Assembly (NCBI GenBank): GCA_963765745.1
Contig: CAVXXM010000007.1
Span: 1 to 43,282 of the forward strand
Source: JAHFPN01 sp963765745
GTDB lineage: Bacteria; Pseudomonadota; Alphaproteobacteria; Rhizobiales; Xanthobacteraceae
Direction of reading: 5' to 3'
DNA: 43,282 nucleotides
The notes below the pieces were generated by a model that saw only the letters and a list, made by a program, of their open reading frames with translations, was not told the origin of the DNA and searched no databases. Below are positions 35,858-43,282 of this stretch, one piece after another (position 1 is the first letter of the stretch; every line of letters begins with the position of its first letter). The position numbers and the translations under genes are program-made.

Positions 35858-36789
35858 GCGCTACGCCGCGAAAGCACCGCCAGGAGACCCGGGACCGGCT
35901 TGCCCTTTTCGGTGCGCGTCGAAGCGCGCTCGAGCACAGCGACGTCGAGGCGCGCCGCCTTGGCGGCTTCGCGCACATGTTTCTCGCCGTGGGCGAAGCG
36001 CAGCGCTTCATGCAAAACGACGCCACCGCCGCGGTGGGTCTCGATGGTGAAAGCCACCAAGCCGCCGGGGGCGAGCCGTTCGCGGACCGCCGCAAGCACC
36101 GGCCGCAGATCCTGCAAATACGTGAACACGTCGGCCGCAAGCACCAGCTCGAAATCGCCCTCTTCCTCGTCGAGGAATTCGACGAGGTCGCCAACCGCAA
36201 CGCGATCGTAGATTTCCTTGGCCTGGGCAAGGGTGATCATGCCGGGTGAAAGATCGACGCCGACGAGATCGCTGGCCAAGCCGCGGATCTCCGCGCCCAT
36301 CAGGCCGGTGCCGCAGCCCAAATCCAGCACGCGCAGGAACCGCACCGGCTTCTTGCGCGCCTTGGCGGTCCGCTCGACCGCCTCACGCAACATCTGCGGG
36401 CCGCGATAGGAAAGCGTCTGCAGAAGATCGTTCTCGAAGCGCGCCGCGTTCTGGTCGAACAGCGTGCGCACATAGGCCGGCGGCATTCCCTCGGGCTTGC
36501 GCTTCTCCAGCCGCGCCAGCCTGAGGCTTGCGCCGAGTTTGTCTTCCGGATCGAGCGTCACCACTCGCCGATAGGCGCCGATTGCCTCATCGCGCTCGCC
36601 GGTACGCTCGAGCACCTCGCCGAGCATGAACCAGGCGGCAAGAAAGCCCGGCGCCGCCTCGATCGTCTCGCGCAGGAGGCCGATCGCGCTCGCGGTGTCG
36701 CCGCGCGCGAGGAGACCGCGCGCCCAATCGACGCGGCGGTCGAGCGAAAAATCGCCGGATGAGAGTGCAAGTGATGCGTTCGTGAGCAT
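35785..36789 (-). CDS. TPR-containing SAM-dependent methyltransferase
   Basis: A 334-aa protein as read. The first 90 residues form two TPR-like helices (RVDWARGLLARGDTASAIGLLRETIEAAPGFLAAWFMLGEVLERTGERDEAIGAYRRVVTLDP). Then comes a class I methyltransferase fold with LRVLDLGCGTGLMGAEIRG as the SAM loop, VGVDLSPGMI, and the FELVLAADVFTYLQDL post-II region. Substrate unknown. The start is ATG 36789. The reading frame runs 73 bp past the stop of the convergent TIGR02186 gene. One lost base near 35866 could explain this, because a TAG at 35861-35863 in the neighbouring frame would end the protein at about 309 aa, 3 nt from that gene. Confidence 0.83.
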   Translation of the reverse strand: MLTNASLALSSGDFSLDRRVDWARGLLARGDTASAIGLLRETIEAAPGFLAAWFMLGEVLERTGERDEAIGAYRRVVTLDPEDKLGASLRLARLEKRKPEGMPPAYVRTLFDQNAARFENDLLQTLSYRGPQMLREAVERTAKARKKPVRFLRVLDLGCGTGLMGAEIRGLASDLVGVDLSPGMITLAQAKEIYDRVAVGDLVEFLDEEEGDFELVLAADVFTYLQDLRPVLAAVRERLAPGGLVAFTIETHRGGGVVLHEALRFAHGEKHVREAAKAARLDVAVLERASTRTEKGKPVPGLLAVLSRRSAQSRRNTRLANRPVRTASSAVTRP

Positions 36790-36843
36790 TCTAGATTCGC
36801 CAGAGACCTTAATGCGTGGCCTTTCACGTTCGGTCAAGCCTTG

Positions 36844-36871
36844 CTTGACATTTTCTTGCGCAGTGTAAGAT
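36844..36871 (+). promoter_or_regulatory. Candidate sigma-70 promoter of the DUF6460 gene
   Basis: CTTGAC (36844-36849) and TAAGAT (36866-36871) are separated by 16 bp, close to the alphaproteobacterial housekeeping consensus CTTGAC-N17-CTATAT. It lies about 36 nt upstream of the ATG at 36908 and reads toward the DUF6460 gene. Confidence 0.5.
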
Positions 36872-36940
36872 GCGCACGCGAACGGAAAAATTCAAGGTAA
36901 GCACAAAATGAATTGATTTTTTGGCGGATCGCCACTCGGA

Positions 36941-37168
36941 GTGATCGTTCGACTCGTGCTGTTGTCGATCGTAATCGGCGTGTTGCTCGCCGCGCTCGGA
37001 GTCGATCCGTGGAACATCTGGCGCAGTCTCGAGTTGCTCGTGCGCCGCGTCATGAGCATGGGCTTCGAAGCGGTCGAATGGGTGTGGCGCTACTTCGTGC
37101 TCGGCGCCGTGATCGTGGTTCCGATCTGGATCATCATGCGGCTCATCCGCACGCGCGGAAAGACGTGA
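36941..37168 (+). CDS. DUF6460 domain membrane protein (possibly truncated start)
   Basis: A 75-aa membrane protein with two hydrophobic helices (residues about 3-21 and 50-68), matching DUF6460, a Rhizobiales family. GTG 36941 is the first usable start, but no ribosome site lies at a good distance. Homologues usually begin about 11 residues earlier with a FFGGSPL-like stretch. That stretch is present here in frame from 36917, preceded by ATG-AAT-TGA at 36908-36916, so a UGA at codon 3 interrupts the expected N-terminus. It could be a C-to-T change of CGA. The gene may therefore be shortened, poorly expressed or nonfunctional. Convergent with pyrD, 3 nt apart. Confidence 0.68.
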   Translation: MIVRLVLLSIVIGVLLAALGVDPWNIWRSLELLVRRVMSMGFEAVEWVWRYFVLGAVIVVPIWIIMRLIRTRGKT

Positions 37169-37171
37169 ACA

Positions 37172-38272
37172 TCACACCGGCCACGGCGCGCGTACGATCG
37201 CACTCGCGTCGGCGCCCACGACATCCGTGATCTTCTTGATTCCTTCACGATCGAGCCGCTGCACCAGCCCGCGCTTGATCGTCGCGACTAGAGAAAATCC
37301 CTTATAAATCAAGGCGGTATAGAGCTGCACGAGCGCGGCACCGGCGCGAATTTTCTGCCACGCCGCATCCGCTGAATTGACTCCGCCGACGCCGACGAGC
37401 GGAAACGCTCCCTCGGCGCGCAGAAAAGTCTCGGCAAGTATTCGCGTCGAGAGCGAGAACAGCGGCCGGCCCGAGAGCCCGCCCTCTTCGCGCGCGGCAG
37501 GGTCGCGCAACGATCGCGGGCGCACGATCGTGGTGTTGGCGACGATGATGCCGTCGATGCCGCGCTTGCGCGCTACCGCCACGACGCCGTCGAGTTCATT
37601 CAGCGAAAGATCGGGCGCGATTTTCAGCAGCACCGGCTTTTTTCCGGCGCGCGCCGCCGCCGACTCGCGCGCCTGCATGACGCGTGCGACCAGATCGTCG
37701 AGCGCCGCCCCGAATTGCAGATCGCGCAGCCCCGGCGTGTTCGGTGAGGAAACGTTAACCGTGAGATAATCTGCCGCCGCGGCGAAGGTCTTGATGCCTT
37801 CCACGTAGTCGGCGGCGCGATCGACTGATTCGCGATTCGCCCCCACATTGACGCCCAAAATCCCAAAGACCCCCCCGGTACCGCGCGCTCGCTTGGTCAG
37901 CCGATTGTGCGCTGCGGCATAACCGCCATTGTTGAAGCCGAGGCGGTTGACGACCGCCTCGTCGGCCGGAAGACGGAAGACGCGCGGGCGCGGATTGCCC
38001 GACTGCGCCTTTGGCGTCAGCGTTCCTACCTCGACGAAGCCGAAGCCCATTTTCAAAGCCGCATCCGGCACTTCCGCATCCTTGTCGAAGCCGGCGGCAA
38101 GCCCCACGGGATTGGAGAATAGGAGGTCGAACGCCTCGACCTTGAGCCGCGGATCGTCGGCTGGAAGCGGCGGCAGCGGCAGCATTTTCAGCGCCGTGAG
38201 CGCAAGCCGGTGCGCATCCTCGGCGTCCAGCAGCCGCGCGAAGGGAAGTCCCAAGTCCAATAGCGGGATCAA
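37172..38272 (-). CDS. pyrD: Dihydroorotate dehydrogenase (quinone), class 2
   Basis: A 366-aa enzyme of pyrimidine biosynthesis that oxidises dihydroorotate to orotate and passes electrons to the membrane quinone pool. Class 2 features are the N-terminal amphipathic membrane-binding extension (about residues 1-35), the FMN site (NPVGLAAGFDKDAE), and the catalytic Ser at 175/176 in NVSSPNTPGLRDLQ. The VGVGGVNSADAAWQKIRAGA phosphate loop is also present. The start is TTG 38272 with GGGGGGAA upstream; no ATG lies at the family start. Divergent from an S24 repressor gene, an association that may mean regulation but is unproved. Confidence 0.94.
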   Translation of the reverse strand: MIPLLDLGLPFARLLDAEDAHRLALTALKMLPLPPLPADDPRLKVEAFDLLFSNPVGLAAGFDKDAEVPDAALKMGFGFVEVGTLTPKAQSGNPRPRVFRLPADEAVVNRLGFNNGGYAAAHNRLTKRARGTGGVFGILGVNVGANRESVDRAADYVEGIKTFAAAADYLTVNVSSPNTPGLRDLQFGAALDDLVARVMQARESAAARAGKKPVLLKIAPDLSLNELDGVVAVARKRGIDGIIVANTTIVRPRSLRDPAAREEGGLSGRPLFSLSTRILAETFLRAEGAFPLVGVGGVNSADAAWQKIRAGAALVQLYTALIYKGFSLVATIKRGLVQRLDREGIKKITDVVGADASAIVRAPWPV

Positions 38273-38512
38273 GAGCGATTCCCCCCGAGCAACGGGTCAA
38301 AGGTCGGGCGTTTCAGCCCCGCGCGGTTGATGGCCGCCAGCCTGCTCATGACAGCGGCGCGACGCTATCGGCGGCGCCCCTTGGCTGCAAGCGGGTCCGC
38401 CTACACCTATCACGGGAAATTTATGTGAATACCCCCGATGATGGCTGGACGAAAGTCTTCTGGGTGATTATTCCTACTGCCGGACGAACTTCATCGAACG
38501 GCGGAGCTCCAA

Positions 38513-39151
38513 TTGGCCAATCTTTCCCATCCGCGCGTCTGGGCCGCCATCGACCGGCTGGCTGAGCGCTACGGCTTTTCGGCTTCGGGTCTGGCCAAGA
38601 AGGCCGGTCTCGATCCGACTTCTTTCAACCGCTCCAAGCGCCTCGGCCCCGACGGCCGCCCGCGCTGGCCCTCGACCGAATTGATCGCCAAAATCCTGCA
38701 TGTGACCGGCGCCAGCGTCGAGGAATACATCGCGCTGCTCGACGCCAAGTCCTCCAAACGCGCGCCGCGGCCCTTGCCGCTCATCGGCTTCGCCGAGGCC
38801 GGCGCCGGCGGCTATTTCGACGATGGCGGCTTCCCGGTCGGCTCCGGCTGGGATGCGGTTCCGTTCCCCAGCCTGGACGACGAGCATGCCTATGCGCTCG
38901 AGGTCTCCGGCGACTCCATGGAGCCGCTCTATCGCGACGGCGACATCCTCTTGATCTCGCCGGGCGCGACCGTGCGCAAGGGCGATCGCGTTGTCGTGAA
39001 AACCAAAGACGGCGAGGTCTTGGCCAAGGAGCTGAAGCGCAAATCGGCGAAATCGATCGAGCTGCGCTCGCTCAATCCCGCGCACCGGGATCGCGTGTTG
39101 CCGGCCTCCGAGGTGGACTGGATCGCCCGCATCCTGTGGGCGAGTCAGTAA
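38513..39151 (+). CDS. HTH/S24 LexA-like repressor (orphan)
   Basis: A 212-aa protein with an N-terminal helix-turn-helix (residues 1-70; ASGLAKKAGLDPTSFNRSKRL looks like an XRE-type fold) and a C-terminal S24 peptidase domain. The self-cleavage dyad is Ser135 (VSGDSMEPLYRDGD) and Lys172 (EVLAKEL), 37 residues apart exactly as Ser119/Lys156 of E. coli LexA. Candidate Ala-Gly cleavage bonds lie at 96-97 or 98-99. The start is TTG 38513 with GGAG 9 nt before it. It does not appear to be LexA itself; homologues are chromosomal in Rhizobiales and the regulon is unknown. Its stop is 1 nt from the lysK stop. Confidence 0.83.
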   Translation: MANLSHPRVWAAIDRLAERYGFSASGLAKKAGLDPTSFNRSKRLGPDGRPRWPSTELIAKILHVTGASVEEYIALLDAKSSKRAPRPLPLIGFAEAGAGGYFDDGGFPVGSGWDAVPFPSLDDEHAYALEVSGDSMEPLYRDGDILLISPGATVRKGDRVVVKTKDGEVLAKELKRKSAKSIELRSLNPAHRDRVLPASEVDWIARILWASQ

Positions 39152-39152
39152 G

Positions 39153-40797
39153 TCAGGCCGAACGCGCCAGCGCGCCGTCGATCATGCCGACCGTGTTCTC
39201 GATGCCATAGACGGCGACGAAGGAGCCGAAGCGCGGTCCCTTCTCCTGTCCCAAGCAGCACCTGATAGAGCATATTGAACCATTCGAGCGACACGCCCGG
39301 CTTGCCGTCCTTGGTCTTGCCCTTGCCGCTCAAGTCGAGGAACGGCGGCCGCCGCCCAATCTCGTACACCACGTCCTGGATCTGCGCGGCGGTGGCGCTC
39401 GCGGGAAGCTGCGAGAGCGCGTCGCGCAGCGCCGTCAATGCCTCGCGCTCCTCGGGCGTCGGCTTGCGGAACGATTTCGCCGGCAGCACGAAATCGCGGA
39501 AATAATGGATCGCATATTCCACGTTCGCCTTGAGCTTCGGGTGCGTTTCCGGCGTCACGTCCGGCCGGTAGCGCTTGATGAAGCCCCACAGCGTCTCGGC
39601 GTTCTCCGCGTTCGAGGATGAAACCAGCGTCAGCAGCATGGAGAACGGAGTCGGGATTTCCGACGGCGGCGGATTGCTCGAATGGATGTGCCAGACCGGG
39701 TTGCCGAGGCGCTGCTTCCAGTCCTGCTTCGGATAGGCCTCGAGAAACTGCTGGTACTCGTCCATGTGGCGCGGGATCACGTCGAAATAGAGCCGCTTGG
39801 CGGCCCTGGGCTCGCGATACATGAAGAGCGAAAGGCTCTCCGGGCTCGCATAGCGCAGCCATTCATCGATCGTGATTCCGTTGCCCTTGGACTTCGATAT
39901 CTTCTGCCCCTTTTCGTCGAGGAACAGCTCGTAATTGAAGCCTTCCGGCGGCTCGGCGCCGAGCGCGCGCGCGATCTGGCCCGAGAGCTTCACCGAATCG
40001 ATCAGATCCTTGCCCGCCATCTCGTAATCGACCCCGAGCGCGACCCAGCGCATGGCCCAGTCCGGCTTCCATTGCAGCTTGCAGCGCCCGCCGGTGACCG
40101 GGCTTTCCATGCGCTCCTTGGTGTCGGGGTCCTCGTAGACCACCGTGCCGCGCTTCTTGTCGTGCTCCAGGATCGGCACCTGCAGCACCGCGCCGGTGCG
40201 CGGCGAGACCGGCAGGAACGGCGAATAGGTCGCCGCCCGCTCCTCGCGCAACGAAGGCAGCATGATCTCCATCACTTGCTCGTAGCGGTCGAGCAACAGC
40301 AACAGCGTCTTGTCGAAGCGGCCGGAGGCGTAGCAGGCGGTCGACGACAGGAATTCGTATTCGAAGCCGAACTGGTCGAGAAAGGCGCAGAGCCGCGCGT
40401 TATTGTGCTCGCCGAAGCTCGGGTGCGTGCCGAACGGGTCGGGCACGCGCGTCAGCGGCTGTCCGAGATGCTTCGCCAGCATATCCTTCTGCGGCACGTT
40501 GTCGGGCACTTTGCGCAACCCGTCCATGTCGTCGGAGAAACAGATCAGGCGGGTCTTGATCTTGTCCTCGGTGAGCACGCGAAAGGCATGTCGAACCATG
40601 CTGGTGCGCGCGACCTCGCCGAACGTGCCGATATGCGGCAAGCCCGAGGGGCCATAGCCGGTCTCGAACAGCACCTCGTCCTTGGGCCGATTCTTCAAGC
40701 GCTGGACGAGCTTCCTCGCCTCCTCGAACGGCCAGGCGTTCGACTGTTCTGCGAATTCGCGCAACGTGTTCGCGACTTCCGCGGCCGGCGCCGCCAT
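39153..40797 (-). CDS. lysK: Lysyl-tRNA synthetase, class I (frameshifted at the C-terminus)
   Basis: An enzyme of about 547 aa when corrected, the archaeal-type class I LysRS that many alphaproteobacteria use instead of class II LysS. The HIGH motif is PHIGTFG (His55) and the KMSKS motif reads KISKSKGN. The start at 40797 follows AAGGAG. The last 28 residues need one base removed from the CCC at 39250-39252. The corrected frame gives GQEKGPRFGSFVAVYGIENT and ends at 39153; uncorrected, the tail is nonsense running to 39145. Total length is 3n+1. As an essential gene, it argues that the extra base is an error in the sequence. Probably co-transcribed with the upstream binding protein. Confidence 0.93.
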
Positions 40798-40817
40798 CGT
40801 CTTCTCCTTGGGCTGCT

Positions 40818-41720
40818 TCAGTAGAAGCCGACCGGGAAATAGCGCAAATAGAGGTCGGTGTAGATGCCCTTTTCCCATACCTGGAAAAGCGCGTAGTCGA
40901 GCGCGCGCTTCAGCGTCTCGTTCCCTTTCTTCACCGCGATGCCGACGCCCTCGCCGAAATAGCGGCTCTCGGTGAAGGGCCCGCCGCGGAACGCGCAGCA
41001 ACCCGCGGAATCCCGTCCGTTCAGCCAGAAGGCGAGCGCGATGCCGTCGCCGAACACGAGGTCAACCTCGCCGCGCTTCAGCGCCGCGAGTGCGTTCTCG
41101 AAATGGGCAACCGGCTGGATCGCGGCCTCCGCGAAGAAGGCGCGCAAGTAGACGTCGTGCGCGGTTCCGGCGACGACCGCCACCCGCTTGCCGGCGACCG
41201 TCTCCGGCGTCGCGTCCTTCAAATCGAAATCCTTTCGCGAGATGAAACGCGCGGGCGAGCGATAATAGCGCTCGGTGAAGTCGAGGCGCTTCCGGGTCTC
41301 TGGATTGACGGCGAGCGAGGCGATGATCGCGTCGCCCTTGCCCTCGTCCATCGCTTCCAGAAGCGTGTCGAAGCGGCGCACCTGGATCGTGCATTGGATC
41401 GAAAGCTCCGTGCAGATCGCGCGCGCCAGATCGACGTTGAAGCCGATCGGCTGACCGTCCGGCCCCTTGAAGTTGAACGGCGGATAATCCTCCTCGGTGA
41501 AGAAGCGGATCATGGTGACGCGGCCGGGCTCGGGTTTTTCCGGCCGCCGCTTCGGGTCCCAGAATCCCGGCACGAACACGCGCGGCGGCGTCTGGGCGAA
41601 CGCGGGTCCGACCACCAGAAGAAGCAGCGCCAGGACCACGGCACAAGAGATCGTCCACCGCGCCAGGGGCGCATGAAAGCGCGGGTTAGGCGCGAGGAAT
41701 CTGGGCTCTGTGTTGTGCAT
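40818..41720 (-). CDS. ABC-type amino-acid-like periplasmic binding protein
   Basis: A 300-aa exported protein of the bacterial extracellular solute-binding family 3 (polar amino acid type). The N-terminus has a basic start and a hydrophobic signal core (residues about 25-43, ending FAQ). The mature part shows EEDYPPFNFKGPDGQPIGFNVDLARAIC, the family signature, then RFDTLLEAMDEGKGDAIIAS and GVGIAVKKGNETLKRALDYAL. No permease or ATPase gene is adjacent; instead lysK follows after 20 nt. It could feed an ABC transporter elsewhere or serve a sensory role. The ligand is unknown. The ATG at 41720 is the only start that places the signal peptide sensibly. Confidence 0.82.
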   Translation of the reverse strand: MHNTEPRFLAPNPRFHAPLARWTISCAVVLALLLLVVGPAFAQTPPRVFVPGFWDPKRRPEKPEPGRVTMIRFFTEEDYPPFNFKGPDGQPIGFNVDLARAICTELSIQCTIQVRRFDTLLEAMDEGKGDAIIASLAVNPETRKRLDFTERYYRSPARFISRKDFDLKDATPETVAGKRVAVVAGTAHDVYLRAFFAEAAIQPVAHFENALAALKRGEVDLVFGDGIALAFWLNGRDSAGCCAFRGGPFTESRYFGEGVGIAVKKGNETLKRALDYALFQVWEKGIYTDLYLRYFPVGFY

Positions 41721-41815
41721 GGGTTTGTCGGTGCCGGTAGCGCGCGAATTTCGCCTCGCGCGAATCGTTTGTAAACCCGCGCGGGAGTTGTAGGCTATGT
41801 CTTCGGGGCCAGGAG

Positions 41816-43282
41816 ATGCGTTTATTTTCGTTCGAGAGTATGCGCACGGCGCAACGCCCGAGCTATGCCGGGGGCGGACATGTGCATGCCGCGCCTGCCG
41901 GCGCCGATCCGTCGCTCCCGATCGAGCTTGCCGCGCTCGAGCCCTATCTCGACCCCGCACTTTTCGAAGCCGCGGCGCGACGGGCCGCTCTCTTGCAGAT
42001 CGGCGGCGACGAAGTCGTGCGCGCGCATGGGCTTCTGTCGCCGGACGAGATCACCGAAGCCCTTGCCGATCACCTGGGGCTCGAGATCGACCCGCTCGAC
42101 GACGACGCACCGCCGGACTCCGAACGTATCCTCGAAGCCGCCAGGACCGGCGTACTTCGCCGAATAGACTCCGACGGCCGCGCGCGCATCACGCTGGCGC
42201 CGCGCGGCAACGGGATTGCCCGCCTCGCCGCCGCGCTCGAGCGCGATCCGCGCCTTGTCGAGGGCCTGCGGCTGGCCTCGCCCGAACGCATGTCGGCATA
42301 CGTTCGCCGGATCGGGGCCACCGAGCTTGCCCGCGAAGCCGTGCTCGGCCTGCACAGCCGGCGTCCCGATCTTTCCGCCGCCGAGCGGGGATCGCAGAGC
42401 CTGCGCATATTTGCGGGACTGATCGCTGCAGCCGCGTTCATAATTGGCCTCATTTCGCCGCGATCCCTCCTGCTCGCTACCGAGGGCTTTCTCGGATTGG
42501 CCTTCCTCGCCTGGATCGGGCTGCGTCTGCGCGCCTGCTTCATGCGCCCAGCCGAGATCGAACCGCTGCGCGTGCCGGAACGGGCGCTCCCCGTCTACAC
42601 GATCGTGGTGCCGCTCTATCGCGAGGCGCGCATCGTTCCGCGCCTGGTCGCGGCGCTGCGCCGTCTCGATTACCCGCTCGAAAAATTGGACATAAAATTC
42701 GTAGTCGAAGCCGACGATCCCGATACCCGCTACGCCATTGCCCGCCTCAGACTGGGCGCGCCGTTCGAGGAGATCGTGGCCCCGCTCGCCGGGCCGCGCA
42801 CCAAGCCCAAGGCGCTGGCCGCGGCGCTGCCTTTCGCGCGCGGCAGTTTCCTCGTGGTCTACGACGCCGAGGACGAGCCCGACTCCGACCAGCTGCGCAA
42901 GGCACTCAGCGCTTTTCGCGGCGAACCGCAATCGCTCGCCTGCGTGCAGGCGCGCCTGACCATCGACAATGCGTCGGACAACTGGATCACGCGCCACTAC
43001 ACCGCCGAATACGCCGCATTGTTCGACGTCTTCCTTCCCTCGCTCGCCCGCATGCGGCTGCCGATCCCGCTCGGCGGCACCTCGAACCACTTTCGCACCG
43101 AGGTATTGCGCCGCGTCGGCGGCTGGGATCCGTTCAACGTAACCGAGGACACCGATATCGGCATCCGGCTGGTTCGCTTCGGCTATCGCATCGGCACCAT
43201 CGACTCCACCACCTACGAGGAAGCGCCGGCGAAGTTCATGCCGTGGCTGCGGCAGCGTACGCGCTGGTTCAAAGGCTGGGTG
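41816..43282 (+). CDS. Family 2 glycosyltransferase with MshEN/T2SSE_N-like N-terminus (partial)
   Basis: An open frame of 489 codons that runs off the window end. Residues about 60-100 (VVRAHGLLSPDEITEALADHLGLEI) look like the MshEN/GspE N-terminal domain. Two membrane helices lie near 200-240. A processive GT2 domain follows with DAED (350-353), TED (444-446, catalytic Asp) and QRTRW (480-484), the D,D,QxxRW pattern of cellulose- and poly-GlcNAc-type synthases. The missing 3' end would hold the remaining helices. ATG 41816 has AGGAG directly abutting it; ATG 41840 is an alternative start. Product polysaccharide unknown. Confidence 0.8.
   Translation, partial: MRLFSFESMRTAQRPSYAGGGHVHAAPAGADPSLPIELAALEPYLDPALFEAAARRAALLQIGGDEVVRAHGLLSPDEITEALADHLGLEIDPLDDDAPPDSERILEAARTGVLRRIDSDGRARITLAPRGNGIARLAAALERDPRLVEGLRLASPERMSAYVRRIGATELAREAVLGLHSRRPDLSAAERGSQSLRIFAGLIAAAAFIIGLISPRSLLLATEGFLGLAFLAWIGLRLRACFMRPAEIEPLRVPERALPVYTIVVPLYREARIVPRLVAALRRLDYPLEKLDIKFVVEADDPDTRYAIARLRLGAPFEEIVAPLAGPRTKPKALAAALPFARGSFLVVYDAEDEPDSDQLRKALSAFRGEPQSLACVQARLTIDNASDNWITRHYTAEYAALFDVFLPSLARMRLPIPLGGTSNHFRTEVLRRVGGWDPFNVTEDTDIGIRLVRFGYRIGTIDSTTYEEAPAKFMPWLRQRTRWFKGWV

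Overview
This 43.3 kb, GC-rich window looks like ordinary chromosomal core DNA of an alphaproteobacterium in the Rhizobiales (Hyphomicrobiales), probably near Bradyrhizobium, Rhodopseudomonas or Pseudolabrys. The grounds are the murA-DUF2948-hisD-UPF0262-phosphatase-maf-yacG-tRNAPhe block, class I lysyl-tRNA synthetase, a PodJ-like SEL1 polar protein, DUF6460, the DUF4212/symporter pair, and an intergenic inverted repeat of the kind that translates as MAGTSPAMT. I see no phage, insertion sequence, CRISPR array or resistance island. The species is inferred from memory of gene order, not from a search.

Layout. 1-5.3 kb: tRNA-Phe and a minus-strand housekeeping run (yacG, maf, a phosphatase-like protein, UPF0262, hisD, DUF2948, murA). 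5.4-10.5 kb: a small basic protein, tRNA-Thr, and a three-gene 2-oxoacid:ferredoxin oxidoreductase module (flavo/iron-sulfur protein, gamma-alpha subunit, beta subunit). 11-15.7 kb: a tiny exported Lys/Asp-rich protein, an AbrB-family membrane protein, mscL, an exonuclease-CBS-DUF294 fusion and an unknown protein. 15.8-22.8 kb: an acetate/monocarboxylate-type regulatory and transport island, made of a symporter-domain hybrid histidine kinase, a LuxR-type response regulator, DUF4212 and an SLC5 symporter. 22.9-24.6 kb: small membrane proteins and an exported protein. 24.6-30.4 kb: a MerR-led fatty acid beta-oxidation operon (MerR, acyl-CoA dehydrogenase, thiolase, FadJ-like) behind a 16-bp palindromic operator. 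30.7-43.3 kb: a PodJ-like polarity protein, a TauE/SafE exporter with a TIGR02186 partner, a TPR methyltransferase, DUF6460, pyrD, an S24 LexA-like repressor, lysK, an amino-acid-type binding protein and a glycosyltransferase cut by the window edge.

The oddest signal is at base level. Four otherwise intact genes (the korA-like gene, the exonuclease-CBS-DUF294 gene, the fadJ-like gene twice, and lysK) each read through correctly only if one extra base is removed. Every extra base lies in a short mononucleotide run and can be explained as its lengthening by one. A sixth indel, a lost base, may have extended the methyltransferase. This pattern suggests homopolymer sequencing error more than biology, but raw reads are needed to decide. 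Separately, the DUF6460 gene carries an in-frame UGA at codon 3 of its likely ancestral start.

Regulatory sites that stand out are a perfect TTAA-N7-TTAA (CtrA-type) box upstream of the DUF4212/symporter operon, a weaker one before the PodJ-like gene, and a LiuR-like palindrome controlling the beta-oxidation operon. I did not find a convincing new system. The best leads are the CtrA/acetate-transport link, the self-contained KOR module and the orphan LexA-like repressor.
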